Below, piece by piece: positions 1 through 12,913 of a stretch of 64,000 nucleotides of DNA. The DNA is taken from positions 71,035,257 through 71,099,256 of the forward strand of contig NC_077238.1 of the NCBI RefSeq assembly GCF_947179165.1. The letters run 5' to 3'. How positions within the stretch are numbered: the first letter of the stretch is position 1; each line of letters starts with the position of its first letter. This DNA comes from Solanum dulcamara (lineage: Eukaryota > Streptophyta > Magnoliopsida > Solanales > Solanaceae). Below the pieces are notes generated by a model. The model was not told where the DNA came from, searched no databases, and worked only from the letters and a program-made list of their open reading frames with translations. Made by a program: the position numbers and the translations under genes.

Positions 1-78
1 ATCTCCTTTGCCAAAGGTTCAAGCTAGTGCATCGGGCCCCGCGCATAGTGGGAGCTTTAGTGCACTGGGCTGCCCTTT
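1..78 (-). mobile_element. SINE-like fragment (tRNA-derived head), partial
   Basis: Read on the minus strand, a run of A is followed by GGGCAGCCCAGTGCACTAAA and then a GC-rich stretch containing CTATGCGCGGGG. This wording is familiar from the head of tRNA-derived plant SINEs. It interrupts the RNase H part of the minus-strand gypsy element beside it and is cut by the window edge. The identification is from memory of the motif only; a SINE library search would settle it. Confidence 0.35.
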
Positions 79-84
79 TTTTTT

Positions 85-790
85 TTTTTACGTATAGGCT
101 CTTATGGTAGGTGAACACATCCATATGAACTCCATATAGATAGTGTCTCCAAATCTTCAAAGCAAACACCACCGCTATACCTTATTCAAAATGCCGTCTT
201 AGGAATATCACACTCCTTCACCCTCAATTGGTGATAACCGGAACGAAGATCAATCTTAAAGAAGTAACTTTCCCCTTGCAATTGGTCAAAAAATCATCGA
301 TCCTCAAAATTTAGTATTTATTCTTGATGGACACTTTATTCAATTGTCGGTAGTCAATGCACATACATAGTAAACCATCCTTCTTTCTCATAAACAATAC
401 GGGTGTACCCCATTGGGATATACTTGGTCTAATGAAACCCTTGTCTAACCAGTCTTTCAATTGATCCTTCAACTCTTTTAATGTCATTCGATAAGGAAGA
501 ATAGAAATAGGTTGGGTACCCGAAAGAAGGTCTATACCAAAATCAATCTTCCTTTCGAGAGGGACACCGGGTATATCATTGGAAAACACATGCGGAAACT
601 CATTAACAATGGGGACCGACTCTAGAATAGGTGCTTCAGAATTTTCATCCCTAACCTTTACAAGATGGTAAATACAACCCTTGAAAATCATTTTTTGAGC
701 TTTAAGGCACGAAATGAATTGACCTTTGAATACGAAATTACTACCCTTCCATTCTAGGATAGGCTCATTTGGGAAGTGTAACTTACCCAC
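85..790 (-). pseudogene. gypsy pol remnant: protease end, reverse transcriptase N-part, RNase H scrap
   Basis: The frame 790 to 311 reads through the protease-RT linker into RT, with [12 protein letters not shown] and [15 protein letters not shown] (the canonical VKKKDGS and DYRxLN motifs, somewhat altered). After a frameshift, the minus strand near 190-260 gives [15 protein letters not shown], the next RT block. It then jumps to VVFALKIWRHYLYG, which belongs to RNase H. The polymerase YxDD region is therefore missing. RT of this family copies element RNA into cDNA in cytoplasmic particles; this copy cannot do so. The classification is firm; subfamily (Tekay/Del-like) is an inference. Confidence 0.8.
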
Positions 791-1280
791 TCGAGTTCTA
801 CAATCAATAGAAGCATGACATGCATATCAAGGATAACATCAAAATCGGTCATCTCAAACTCAACTAAATCACATAAGGTAACTTTATGAAATACAATGAC
901 CGAATAACTTCTATAGATTCTTTTAGACACAACCGACTCACCTACAAAAGTATACACGGAAAAAGGCTCTAACAATGTTTCGAGGCTAACATCAAACCTC
1001 ATAGCCATATAAGAGGAAATAAAAGACAAATTTGCACCCGAATTAAGTAAGGTATAAACATCATAGTGAAAGACCCATAACATACCAGTAACAACATCGA
1101 GAGTCTCTTCCACCTCTTGCCTACCATGGAGAGCATAAAACCTATTGTTGCATTAACCACCCTTGGGTTGCACTTGAGCAACTTGGCCTCCATGTGCAAT
1201 CTGGACTTGAGGAAGACCATCTTTGACCTTGCATTCCTTAGCTGATGACCCAACTTACCACACCGGTAGCACACATTCAA
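754..1280 (-). pseudogene. gypsy gag C-terminus (zinc knuckle) and retropepsin remnant
   Basis: Two overlapping minus-strand frames. The upstream one (1280 to 999) carries CYRCGKLGHQLRNA, a CCHC nucleic-acid knuckle whose last cysteine is replaced by alanine. The downstream one (1113 to 754) carries LLNSGANLSFIS, the retropepsin active-site block in which the catalytic aspartate (normally DSGA) has become asparagine, followed by [15 protein letters not shown], the second conserved protease block. Knuckle and protease would be in one frame in an intact element; here a frameshift separates them. Both key residues are lost, so neither product would work. Confidence 0.75.
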
Positions 1281-1760
1281 ATGGGCTAAACATCACCGTT
1301 ATGGTTCTTCTCGCACTTTTTGCATGCGGGAGTAACTTGGCCAATAGAAGTACCTCCTTAAGGCTTAGGGTTGAGCACCCTATCTTTTTCAAACCTTGGA
1401 TTAGTGGAATTAGAAGACCCTTAGCCAGAAAACTTTAGTCGAAAATAAGGACGTCCACTACCTCTAGACTTACCATGAGAGAAATCACCACCATCGGTCC
1501 TTGGCTTCGACTCCTTATTCTTTTTTTAGCTTCTTACACTCTATTTTCTACGCATAAGTCATGAGTCTAGGTATGTCCATCTCCCGAATTAACATAGCTA
1601 TCTTTCACTACTTAGAGACTATATCCGACACACCCAACACAAACTTACTCATATGGGCTCTTAAGTCGGCAACCGTAAATGGAGCATACTTTGACAATTG
1701 AGTAAACTTGAGGGCATACTCCCTCACACACATCCCACCTTGCTTAAGATTGATGAACAC

Positions 1761-2114
1761 TTATACTTTGTCCTCCCTCAACTCTAATGGAAAGAAGCAA
1801 CCAAGAAACACCCCTTTGAACTCATCCCAAGTCACAAAATCTGCCTCTCTAGGCCTATCACCTTTCCATTGCTCATACACAATATGGGAAACACCCTTCA
1901 ATTGGTAAGTGGCTAACTCTGCCCTCTCAACCAGGATAATCCCCATGATATCAATAATCTTATGGATACTATTAACGAACTCTTGTGGATCCTCTTCAAC
2001 TTTAGAACTCCAAAACTCCAGAGGATTCATCTTCATAAAGTCACGAACTCTTGTCACTGTTGTACCCATATTTGGGTTCACAGGAGCAACCACCTCATGA
2101 TTTTCTTGAGCCAA
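1761..2114 (-). pseudogene. gypsy gag (retrotransposon capsid domain), 117-residue remnant
   Basis: Starts at an ATG about 330 bases after the primer-binding site, as expected for gag. It contains the capsid-domain wording NPLEFWSSKVEEDPQEFVNS and the WDEFKGVFLGCFFP block that in intact copies reads WxxFKxxFLxRYFP. Gag normally assembles the particle around element RNA in the cytoplasm. The frame stops soon after the FFP block, long before the zinc knuckle, so it is truncated. Confidence 0.8.
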
Positions 2115-2445
2115 ACAACTTGTGCAAGTACTTGAAAGGCCGCTTGGAACTTGGCATTGGAGACTTGATCATTCAAAGGATTATTCGGGGCTTTTTTATC
2201 CTCTTCAACCATATTCCTTCTAGCAGGGTATCTTCATGGAGGCATATTCTGAAAATCACAAAGAAAGCGTTAGAGGGAAAAGACTTAATGACCACTCCAC
2301 CGCACGATGTAGATAAGAAAAGAAGTGAATCATTCATAGGATATTTCATAGCCCCTTATTCATGGATGTGGTGTGCTTCGCATCAATGAACAAAGATCTA
2401 CTTTACATGGCACGTTAGACTACTTAGGACTCTTCTAAACCTTAT

Positions 2446-2457
2446 GCTATGATACCA
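2446..2457 (-). other. Primer-binding site (initiator Met tRNA type)
   Basis: The minus strand reads TGGTATCATAGC, one mismatch from TGGTATCAGAGC, the sequence complementary to the 3' end of plant initiator methionine tRNA. It lies four bases inside the LTR edge at 2462 and fixes that edge and the orientation. Confidence 0.75.
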
Positions 2458-2461
2458 AATT

Positions 2462-4704
2462 TGTCATGACCCAAACTAAGGCCAAGATGTGACACAATAA
2501 TTGGGATGTGAGGGAGTCCAACGAAGCCATCTTAGCATACATCGGATACATAAGGTAAAGAAATATGATAATAAGATATAAGAGGAAGTAAGAAATCAAT
2601 AGGGATGGGACTAAGGGAAATCAACTCAATAGACGTCTAATCCAGACTATATTATAAAACAGTCTAAACATGCCTCTAATCTAGTGTTTGGAGGGGGCCT
2701 ATGATAAGATCCTAGCTCACCCGAATACATGAAGAAGTAAAAATATTGGAAACAAGAAACAAAGCCATTGCCCTCGATAAGATGAGGACTCACCAACTCT
2801 TGATATCTAATCAACTCTAGCCACGAATAGGATGATTGTAAGTATCGTATACCCATATATTGTGAGACAATGTAGGCAAAATATGCATTAATACGTTTGA
2901 ATGTACTAGGTATGTGAGGTATGCATGAACAAGTAAAGGAACGTAATTAATATGCCATAAGATGCATGACCAATCATAATGAGCATGAGTAAATCTTTAA
3001 ACATTTGAAACCTTATGAACTCATGGTCAATACATATCAAAAAACTTCATCATAAACTCATAACTTGACATTTAAATAATGTGGGATAAGACCTTTAACC
3101 GACATCTAAGACCAGGCGAGCTATTACATGAAATCTAATGATCCCCACATTGAGAAGGGGGCTACCTTGCTAGGGTATACTCCGTCGTGGTACTTATCTC
3201 AACTCAACTCAAGTATGATATATGTGGATCCACTAGCTAGTCCATGAAGACAATCCTACATGGGAAACGTAGTTTGGGACTTTAGGTTGCTAGTATGATT
3301 CCCTTGGGTAGCTAACTACGTTACTGAATGGAACCCCCACCTAGAAGCCCTCTCGGTGTTTAGTCAATATCCTAATGAAAACTCACAAAAACATGATCAT
3401 AACATAATGGAGAAAAATAGTAACTGCCTATCAATTCATCTTTATAAAACATATTAGGAATAACTCATTAACTTTAGTGATTATAAGAATCCATATCTTC
3501 GGTGAGAATTATACTTATCACCATCTTTAACATGATTGTGTGAGAATTGGACTTGTCACACTATAATAACTTCTTTGATCTTAACTTTGATCATCAACAT
3601 AAATTTCATCATAAAATCATAATCTCAACTTTAAGTCATGAATACTTTTTTAAACATCATTAAACTCATGCTCAATTTGTGAAAATCATCCTTAACTTCA
3701 TAATCATAGCTTGAAAATTGCTTTATGCATGGGCATTTATAATTCAACTTAAAATTATGTAATTCATATAAAAATATGCTTATAAAGATCATTGATAATA
3801 TCTTAAAACATAATTTAATCAGTCCAATCCAATTCATCAAAATTAGGGTTCACAATTAGATGAAATTGAATGAAACTTTAAGAAAATCTTGGTACTTCAT
3901 GGGTAAAATGGACCCATAAATCAATCCCCACATACCTTCATTGAATTCACTTAGAATTGAGAAGGAACCTTGGAAGAAATCTGAAACCCTAGCTTGTAGC
4001 TTAAAGAAGAACCCTTGAGAGACTTTGTTCTTGCTTTAGAGAAATTTTGGGAGAATGACTTGTGAATGAGGGAATTTCAAAGAATTGACTATTTATAGGG
4101 TTGAACTTGGCCCTAGTTGTGTCTAGGTTCATTGAACCAAACTTGGAAAATAATGAAATTAACCCTCATTAAATATAAAACTTGACCCTATGAGACCCTT
4201 TCTATGGGTCATGGAAGAGATGAAGATTTGCCAAAATAACTTGTCCTGTAGGCTTTGGAATAGGATTGAAAATCAAGTCTCTAAAGTTTGTAAATGGGTC
4301 ATTTCTACGACCCGTCAAATTGCCTACAAGTCATCATTTGTACTCGTCCTACAAGTCCCAAATCCTGTAATTCTAAGGGTCTATGAAGTTTGGTTATGAG
4401 TCATTCCTACAACTTGTTACAACTTCTACGGCTCATCCTGTCAAGTCATAGACTTTACTTTGAGGGACTTCTAAAACTTAGCCTCAGAACTCTTCCTATG
4501 AGTTGTGTCTACGGGTTGTCAACTTGAGTCGTAGGACCTTCCTTTGAGGTTGGTCATGATCAACTACCAATACTCCCTCTATGAATTATTTTTATGAGTC
4601 ATAAAAACCTTTACGAATTGTAGGACCAATCGTAAACTTGGGTCCAGTCAACATTTTGAAGATTTCTCTTTAGTTTCTAACTTTCCAACTTTTAGAGTCT
4701 TACA
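2462..4704 (-). repeat. 5' LTR of the minus-strand gypsy element (2.24 kb)
   Basis: On the plus strand it starts TGTCATGACC next to the primer-binding site and ends GAGTCTTACA, so the LTR has TG...CA ends. A TATA-like CTATAAATA lies on the minus strand at 4090-4098. Between about 4200 and 4640 is a field of short repeated words resembling ACGACTCGTAG and its complement, which would fold readily. The partner LTR is outside the window. Confidence 0.75.
4090..4098 (-). promoter_or_regulatory. Putative LTR TATA box
   Basis: CTATAAATA on the minus strand inside the LTR. It is followed downstream by a stretch ending in the AGGGTT-type leader common to these LTRs. Position within the LTR fits a U3/R border. 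Confidence 0.45.
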
Positions 4705-6480
4705 ACTACTGCAATTGTTTTGTCCCTACCTGAGGGAACAGATGGATTTTTTATCTATTGTGATGCATTCAGAGTTGAATTGGGTTGTGTATTGATACAG
4801 AAAGGTAAGGTAGCCTGTGCTTCAGGCAACATAAAATTCATGAGAAGAACTACCGGACTTACGACCTTGAGTTGGCAGCCACAGTATTTGCTCTCAAGAT
4901 TTAACGTCATTATCCCTATGGTATGTATGTTGATGTGTTCACAGACCACAAGAGCCTACAATATGTGTTTACTCAGAAAGAGCTAAACCTGAAGCAAAGG
5001 AGATCGCTTGAGATGATCATGGACTATGATATGAGCATTCTCTACCACCCAGGTAAAGATCATGATCCCATTCTTCTCCAATTGAAATATGATGTATACA
5101 AGCATAAGGTAATGAATTTTTCCAAAGGGAGAGATGGAGTGTTGAGATATCAAGGGAGATTGTGTATTCCAAGTATTGATGGTTTTCAAGAGAGGATCAT
5201 GGCGAAGGCTCATAACTCCAGGTATTCTATCCATCCAAGTTCTACAAAGATGTACCACAACTTAAAAGAAGTATATTGGTGGAGTGAAATAAAGAGAGAT
5301 ATCAGAGTTTATGTCTAAGTGCCCGAAATGCCAACAAGTCAAAGTTGAGCACCAAAGGCCTTGTGGAGTGGCTCAAAATATTTAAATTCCAGAATAGAAA
5401 TGGAAGATAATCAATATGGCCTTCATAATAGGTTTACCGTGATCCAGCAAGCGGCATGACTCTATTTGGCTGATTGTGGATAGGATGACCAAGTCAACTT
5501 ATTTTTACTGGTTAAGACTACGAACATCGCAGATGAATATGCTAGATTGTACCTTTGAGAAATTATCAGACTTCATGGGGTTTATTTGTCTATCATCTCA
5601 GACTGAGGGGCTTAATTCACTTCTCAGTTTTGGAAGTCATTCCAGAAAGGTTTGGGTTCAAGAGTGAACCTTAGCACTACTTTCCATCCATAGATAGATG
5701 GCCAGGCAGAACATACAATTCAGACTTTGGAGGATATGTTAAGCCTATATCATTAATTTTGAAGGTAATTCGGATGACCATTTGCCACTTATTGAGTTTG
5801 CTTACAATAATAACTTTCATTTGAGCATTCAAATGCCTACATATGAGTCTCTTTATAGAAAGAGGTATAGATCACCAATTGGTTGGTTCGAGGTTGGTGA
5901 TGCTGAGTTGCTTGGACTAGACTTGGTCATCAAGCTATGAAAAAAGTGAAGATTATTCAAGAGAGGTTGAAAATGCACAAAGTCATCAGAAATCCTACGC
6001 GAATGTTAGGAGGAGAGATTTAGAGTTTGAGGTAAATGATTAGGAGTACCTAAAAGTTTCACCCATGAAGGGAGTTATGAGATTTGGGAGGAAAGGAAAA
6101 TTGAGTCCCTGATACATTGGTCTATAGCAGATTATAAGGAGAGTTGGCAACGTCTCCTATGAGTTAGAGCTTCTAGCAGAGTTAGATGTCATTCATTCGG
6201 TGTTCCATATTTCTATGCTTAAGAAATTCTTGGGAGATCCTTTGCTCATTGTTCTTATAGAAAACATTAGAGTGAAAGATAGTTTCTCCTATGAGGAGAT
6301 TCTCGTCCAAATTCTTAATCGATAAGTACATAAATTGAGGGTTAAAGAGGTTGCTTCAGTTAAAGTTTTATGGATAAATTAATTTTTTGAGGAAGCTACA
6401 TGGGAAGCCAAGGAGGATATGCTAGCCAAGTACCCAAACCTATTTGGTCCACCTAGTGTCGATGTTGAAGGTACTATTCC
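4705..6480 (+). pseudogene. gypsy pol remnant: RNase H, integrase, chromodomain
   Basis: RNase H begins TTAIVLSLPEGTDGFFIYCDA (4705-4770) and after a frameshift gives VFTDHKSLQYVFTQKELNL (4930 on). The integrase zinc-binding region lies near 5210-5360 (HNSRYSIHPSSTKMY, then CPKCQQVK). The core is near 5400-5900, with VDRMTKSTYF recognisable but stops in the second catalytic block. The GPY/F-type block follows (SPMKGVMRFGRKGKLSP, 6060-6110). A chromodomain-like end is at about 6290-6450 (VKVLWIN, EEATWEAKEDMLAKYPNLF). The chromodomain marks it as a chromovirus, a group thought to target heterochromatin. Many stops and shifts make it non-functional. Confidence 0.8.
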
Positions 6481-6615
6481 TACTCTTATCTTTGAATTAG
6501 TCCCTTGCTGAGTTAAGCAATTGAGTGAGTTATTCTTGAGTTAGAATCTTTTGAGTTCTTGTGATGTATTCGTGCCTTGGTTAAATCCTTATCTTGTTCA
6601 TCATTCGAGGATGAA

Positions 6616-6637
6616 TGATCCCAAGGGGGAGATATTG
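6616..6637 (+). other. Polypurine tract before the 3' LTR
   Basis: The purine-rich AAGGGGGAGA immediately precedes the LTR start TGTAACACTCC. This is the usual plus-strand primer position, and it fixes the LTR start. Confidence 0.65.
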
Positions 6638-8979
6638 TAACACTCCAAATATTTCTATGCTAAGACCCGAACCATCTTTGTAAGCGTATAGGCCCGAATC
6701 CAATAAATTCTAATTAAAATATAATTATGATGACTGATTCTTTAGTGTTTGAAGTGTATTTGAAATGAATTACATTCACATTAATCCTCTAGTACAAAGT
6801 TGAGTTAAAAGCTTTCTTACCGACTGAGTTTCGATATAAGATTTTACTTGGGTCAACTTTAAATGATCAGATCTCCTAGAATATAATGAATTAGGTGACC
6901 CATTACCTATCAAGTTAAAGGTCTTTCAGTCCCCTTTCCAACTCTATCAATTTTTCATCATTTTGAGTTTGGAGTAAAATGTTATGACCATTTTATTAGA
7001 AGCTACCATATCATCAAAATTTATGATTCATCTCTACGACTTGTATAGAAATGACTCATAAAACCTCTGAGTCGTTAGGGTCTTTTCTACGAGTCTTGAT
7101 TATAACTCGTAAGAATTCTTACGACTCATAAAAAGGACTTGTAGAACCTCCGAACACTTAGAAAAAAAATTCCAAATGTGAAGTCATTCCTACGAGTGAT
7201 GATGATGACTTGTCAAAGAATCTAAGAGTTATAGAAATGACTTGTAGGAGAGATTCAAAGAATCATATTTTCAAAGTTTTCAAGACGAGTGAATCCTATG
7301 ACTCGTTAAAGTTTTGGTGAGTCATAGAAATGACCCGTGGATGGAGAGAATCAGATTTTTATGAAGGATAATTTGGTCTTTTCCCATCCATTCCAAATCA
7401 AAACCTCGACATTCGTATATACCCTCATTTAACACTTAGTTTATTTGAGAGCAAGGATTGGATAAGAGAAAGAAGCTAGGGTTCAAGCGTTCACTCCCAT
7501 CTTTCAACTTTTGATTGTTCTTCGAGTTACAAGTATGTAAGGCTGAACTAAAACATGAAATTTGTTCGTCCATGTGCCCATGATTGTGATAGATTTATTA
7601 TGAATAGGATTTAGTCCCCATGATTATGCTTCTTGAGAATTTCTTTTTTAAATTTAACATGATTTATTGATTATTGAGAAATTGATGTTTTTCTACGAAT
7701 TAATTTCTTGAAAAAATGATTTGAACTACTTTTTCATAAACCCTAATAGCATATTGATGGCTATTGAATGTATATGCTTAATGATAGAGTATAGATCCTT
7801 GAATTTATGAATTCCTAATCGTGATTGGGATGTGAGCATGGTAATAGTATTGATGAACCTGATAGAAATTTAATTTTCCTATTTAACCCAAGTGAATGAT
7901 TTTTACCTGAATGTTGTCAGAAATGATTGTCCAATCTTCTCTTAAATATATGATTGATAAATCGATTGGTTGAAAGGATTGATTTGATAGAATTGATGAA
8001 CTGATAAGAGTCCATTTGAGACTACTTGATTTGGTTTGATTTGGATTGATTGTCTTATGAGCTTTGAGTCTTGGGAGGAGTATGGAGTACCGAATTGGAT
8101 AAGAATAAGTAATAACTCAAACCCAATAACTACATTGCCAAACATAGGAGAGAATTGAACCGTTAAGTCGGATATTTCCTAATTTTATTTTCTTGACATG
8201 TAGGGCTTGATTGGTTTTGGATCCATGATTGGTTGATTCATTCTTACCCTAGTAAGGTATTGAAAGGACGTGGCAACAACGTCGTCTTGTTGTACTATCA
8301 CTGGCTCATAAGTGATGGTTGTTGGATAAGAGAAACTCCCATATAGGTCTTGATAGTATTCTGATTTGAATGGATTAGATTGTATTTGATTGGTTTCTGT
8401 CCAAACCTTATTCTTATTTTAGACTTATGACATCCTAATTGAGTTACTTGAGTTGATGTTATTCTACCTTATACATGTTTCATTCTTCTATTCTACATAC
8501 TCTTACATTCCATGTTATGACGTCCATCTGGGCCTGTATTGTTTTATGATGCAGAGACAGGTACTAGAGATCATCAATAGGTGCATCGTTGAGGATCTAT
8601 TCCTCCCTGCTTTCGAAGGATACTATATTTATCTTTTTAGATTTTGAGTTAGTTTTTCTTTATTTGATTTGCGGTATCCATGAACTGTCATTGGCACCAC
8701 TTAGACAGTTGATAGAGGCTTCATGGACTAGATTGTGATGTTGTCGATTAATTTTGTCTTTTAGCTAGTTTCATTCATACTAATCTTGTTGATTTGATGG
8801 ATTAGAAAGATTGTTGGCCTTTGGACTTATTTTATGAGTCGTGTTTTTTTTATGAGTTAAGTCTTCCGCTAATACAATGTGATTGAATGAATATATGAAT
8901 GGTCTAAGTGGTTTGCTTGTGGATCAGCAATGATCTTTGAGTATCGATTACGCCTAGGGTACCCTCCCAGGACATGAAA
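6638..8979 (+). repeat. 3' LTR of family-A chromovirus (2.34 kb)
   Basis: Starts TGTAACACTCC and ends after TAGGGTACCCTCCCAGGACATG, matching the 3' ends of the LTRs at 32885 and 41723. A field of short palindrome-like words (ACGACTCGTA type) occupies about 7030-7350, in the same relative place where the LTR at 29574 has a different word. The last bases are mutated (expected GTGACA), so the right edge could be off by a few bases. Confidence 0.75.
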
Positions 8980-9380
8980 ATAACGTGGTGGATGATGTAA
9001 TGTCCCGAAGGTACATTCGTATTTCTACTCTTACTTCCAAGTTGATGGAGTTTGATCACATTAAAACTTTGTAAGCTAATAATTCAGACTTTGGGGTTCC
9101 TTATGCTGCATATTTAAAGAGACCCTTTGAGAAGTTTACTTTGTGTGATGGGTTCCTTTACGAGGAAAATAAGTTATATGTGCCAATATATTTATTGCGT
9201 GATATTTTTGTAAGAGAGGCACATTGTGGGGGTCTTATAGGACACTTTGGAGTGCCAAAAACCTAAGATATACTTGCTAAAAATTTCTTTTGGGATGGCA
9301 TGTACAAGGATGTAGAAAATATATGTGCATAATGTATAGAATGTAAACATGCTAAATCTAGAGTTTTACCACATCGTTTG
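8980..9380 (+). pseudogene. gypsy pol remnant: RNase H end and integrase zinc-binding domain
   Basis: Reads NNVVDDVMSRRYI (end of RNase H; intact copies read NVVADALSRR), then REAHCGGLIGHFGVPKT and a later CIECKHAK, the HHCC zinc-binding part of integrase. Stops replace at least two residues. Integrase would insert element cDNA into chromosomes in the nucleus. The frame runs to the TATAC target duplication at 9381-9385 and resumes at 13253. Confidence 0.75.
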
Positions 9381-10867
9381 TATACTATTACGATTCAAAA
9401 ATTAAGGCAATAATGACACACATTCCAAACTCCATTCTGATGTGTAATCCAAAAAGTAAAACTATACGAGACTCACAAAGGAAAGTTAGGCCACAAATGA
9501 ATGAAATAAAAAGGACAACAAGGAAATTATACCAAAAGCTGGTGTTATAAATGTAAAAAGCATCTAATACAAAGCTTGAATCTAAAATTACAACATTTCT
9601 CCAAATAACAATAGACTAGTGACGATCCAAAATCTCGGGATCTCACCACTAATCTAGAGCTACAAGACCGCTAGAGGATCAGTTGCCGCGTGGAACTCCC
9701 TGGCTAGAATCTGCATCAAAAGAGACATAGAAGTAGGGTTGAGTACAATCCACATGTACTCAATAGGTTAATTCGACTAAGTATAAGGAATTATTTAAAC
9801 CTACGAAATAAACTAGGGAACGCCTCCTACTGCACATAGAAAAATCCCACTCCGGCAGTGATGCCACCTATTTATATAGAATGAGGCGATTAATGTAAAC
9901 ATGTAGGAATAAATCAATATCATAGTTAATCGGATAGATCAAGTATATCATATATCAGTACAATGCAATATGATGATGCAATGATATGGTGGTATGCTGG
10001 AATTGTGGATGTTGCACAACCTGTCGTATACATTTGTCGAGTTAAGGCTTCCAGACAAGGACCCATGGGGAACTTGCAATCCATATACTATATCATAACT
10101 CGAAATCTCATCAACTTGCCACCTAGATCGTGGTCAAGGATCAATAAGGTGCCACATTTTCTTTATCAAAAAAACTTTAACAATTCTCCCCTTCCCAAGA
10201 TCAATGTAGTAATGAATGAGGATGCATGCAACATAATATACATGACACGGAAGCAATATTCTACTCAACATGTATACACAAGGTTCAAGTTCTCTAAACT
10301 CAACCTAAGTATGATATTCACCCTCAATAGATAGCAATGGAAAGGAATTTTTACTAAAATAAAAGTCCACCCTCTTTTAGATACAACTCGGTACGTGATT
10401 ATGCTCAAAACCCTCAACTTAAACCCTCAGATGGGCATCTTAATTCAAATAACCTTTTCACATCTCTAATACAGGTAAGTCATGGATTACACAGTCTCAA
10501 CAGAGATAAGATAGAAATTAAGGCCCCCACATGGGATAAACATCACAAATATGCCCCCACACGTACATCACAAGTAATTAAACAGTCTTAATCTACTCTA
10601 CAACCCCATCCCAAAGTGTATGGCATAGGATTAACTAATTACCCCAACTCAGTCTTAAGAAGGATAGCCAAACCTACCTCAATTGTCGAAACCGCACTCG
10701 AACACCTCTACCAAATGATCAACCCTCGAATTCAACATCCAAATTGACAATCCACCACACGAAATCATTCTAGATTTAACCTAAAATCACCTACGCAAAG
10801 CTCAAATGTATAAAAATGGTGGGATTTTGAAAATGGAGGCTAATTTCACAATGTAACACAGTTCAGG

Positions 10868-11020
10868 CATGAATTGCTCATCGCGATCGCGAGATACTTA
10901 TTCTCGCAATTGCGAAGCAATGGGAAAAGACTCATCGCGATCGTGTGGCAAGTGTCGCGATTGCATAGAATAAAATTTGAGCAGGTCACGATTGCGATGA
11001 ACACTTCGCGACCATGAAGG
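10868..11020. repeat. Short palindromic word field in LTR (TCGCGATCGCGA type)
   Basis: Variants of TCGCGATCGCGA, TCGCAATTGCGA and CATCGCGATCG recur about eight times in 150 bases within an otherwise AT-rich LTR. Each is a near palindrome. See the separate finding on equivalent fields in other LTRs. Confidence 0.7.
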
Positions 11021-11404
11021 ACAAAATTGACTTGCACCAGGAACAAGATAATAGTAGATTGCCAAGTCCAAAAATGCTCTCAGTTGGAACCTCGGAAATC
11101 ATTCGAGGTCTGATACAAATAAACCAAATATTCTACTATACTGAATTTGATATTTCAGACTCAATGGATTTGTCAAATTTTTGAATAGAAGTCGTTATGA
11201 CAAAACTATCCTCCCGGGCCCCTTTTTAGCCTAAAACTCAACTTTTAGCCTAAAATCTCAAAATGACGATTAAGATTTTGGGGCTCAAAGTCAATGATCA
11301 CCTAGACCAAACTCAACGTTCCAGACGCAATGAAACTAGAAGAATTTTCATCCGGCGCATGAATCTCAAATTGTTGACCAAAGTCAAACCAACTCATTTA
11401 AAAC

Positions 11405-12913
11405 CAAAAAGCAGCTCAACACCTGCTTGCTTTGTTGCTTGTCTTTGGTTGACAGTTTTTGTTTAGAATCTCTTTGGCACTGCTATGAGGGCTGCAGTAA
11501 CCTGGGCCTTCTATGGAGAAGCACACTCAGCTTGCCAACCACACTCTCTATTATCAACACACCCCAGCAACAACTCCACCAACCTGCAGCACACAAGGAA
11601 CAAATACAAGCTATCTACAGCAGCATGCAGATTTCTTTAGTTGTGTGGCTTGTTGGTTTTATTTGTCTGTGCAGGTACTCCAAGAAGCTGAACCTGATCA
11701 CAACAAAGGACCTCCCTTCTTGTATAATTGACACCAACGCAGCCAAAGCACAAAGGAAGCACCAAGGAGATGCACAGTTGCTTGTTTCTGTACTCTTCAG
11801 GTTTTGTATGTCTATGTCCACATACCAGGAACTCTCCAGCACCCTCCAACAATTTTCACTACCTGCAGCAACACCAAATTTTTTGCAGCCCCTTGCAGCA
11901 ACAATTCCAACAATTTGCAGCACACAAGAAACATGGTTACAGCAGCTTCCAGATTTCTTTGGTTGTGTGGTTTGTTGTTTTTGTTTGTCTGTGCAGGTAC
12001 TCCAAGAAGCTTAACCACCTCAAAACAAAGACCAACAAGCAGCCTAACTACAATGGCAGCAACAAGGAGTTGCACAAAACCATGCATCAGCCTTTTCTCT
12101 TCCCACAATTGCTTGCCCCTTTGTTAATTGCTAATGCAGGTTCACTAATGCACACCTGCTACAACTTCAAAGTTGAGAATTCTTGGCTTCACAAGGATAC
12201 TGCAGCCATCATCATCACCCACCATCTGTACCTACCATATGCAGCACAGCAGCAGCAGTATACAGCATATGCAGCACACAATAGTTTGGTTGTGTGTTTT
12301 TCTGGTGTTGTTTGCCTGTGCAGGTACCAAAAGAGGGATCTACTACTGAACCTAATTCTCCACAACTCCAAGGCTGTTGGATACTATAGATCCATATATT
12401 TCCTCTCCTTTCAGCCCCCATAGATGATAATCATGATACTGATGCAATGGCACATTTCACCTGGATTTACTTGGTACGACAAGACTAAAAAGAGCAAAGA
12501 TGAAAAGAATTTTCCCATCCCATGCGAGATAGAAGTTTCGTATACTTGTTCTTCTTCAATTTAGCTATGTCTGGTACGTAGCATAGTTGAATAGGACTAG
12601 TGTAGGTTACTTTCCTGTTTTCTCATGGAAGGGGAGAGTCTCCCTCATTTATGCTTTCATAGTTGAATTGTACCGGGAGGAGTCCTCTCACAGGTTTACT
12701 GCTTTCTAGTTATAGTTAGTCTCTTTTTTTGTATCGGGGATGAGTTAGCCGACCTTAATAGGTTAGCCGACTTATGAACCACCATAGGATCGGAGGTAAG
12801 GTTTATGTCCCCCTCCTTGTATTTTTATTTTGATTATTTATGTTAAGGCTTGGGGGTGTTGCTTAACCCCTGACTGTGCACGAGAGGTGGGAGCCTCGTG
12901 TAGGGTCTGTTCC

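Larger units (their letters stand above)
79..4704 (-). mobile_element. Ty3/gypsy chromovirus-type LTR retrotransposon, minus strand, truncated by window edge
   Basis: Reading right to left there is a 5' LTR (2462-4704), a primer-binding site, gag, a CCHC knuckle, protease, reverse transcriptase and a piece of RNase H, the usual gypsy order. The 3' half lies outside the window or is lost. The base pairs just right of the LTR (ACTAC, 4705-4709) continue in frame into the pol gene of a plus-strand element, so this copy was inserted into that element. All frames are broken. There is also an internal deletion that joins the RT motif directly to RNase H near position 190. Confidence 0.85.
4705..8979 (+). 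mobile_element. Family-A chromovirus (Ty3/gypsy), 3' half with 3' LTR
   Basis: Pol sequence from RNase H to chromodomain (4705-6480), a purine-rich tract and a long 3' LTR. The left part is interrupted at 4705 by the minus-strand gypsy copy and continues beyond the window. The right LTR edge abuts the pol frame of another gypsy element (8980 onward), so this copy was itself inserted there. The same LTR family occurs at 29574-32885 and 28920-41723. Confidence 0.85.

Noticed and set aside
9963..10334. 123-codon plus-strand frame
   Set aside because: Within the solo LTR at 9386-13247; no domain, and opposite to the inferred orientation of that LTR.
11427..12423. Overlapping open frames of 60-231 codons on both strands
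   Set aside because: They lie in several registers over a tandem repeat in a poly(A)-tailed insertion, are rich in Gln, Cys and Phe from the repeat itself, and show no known domain.
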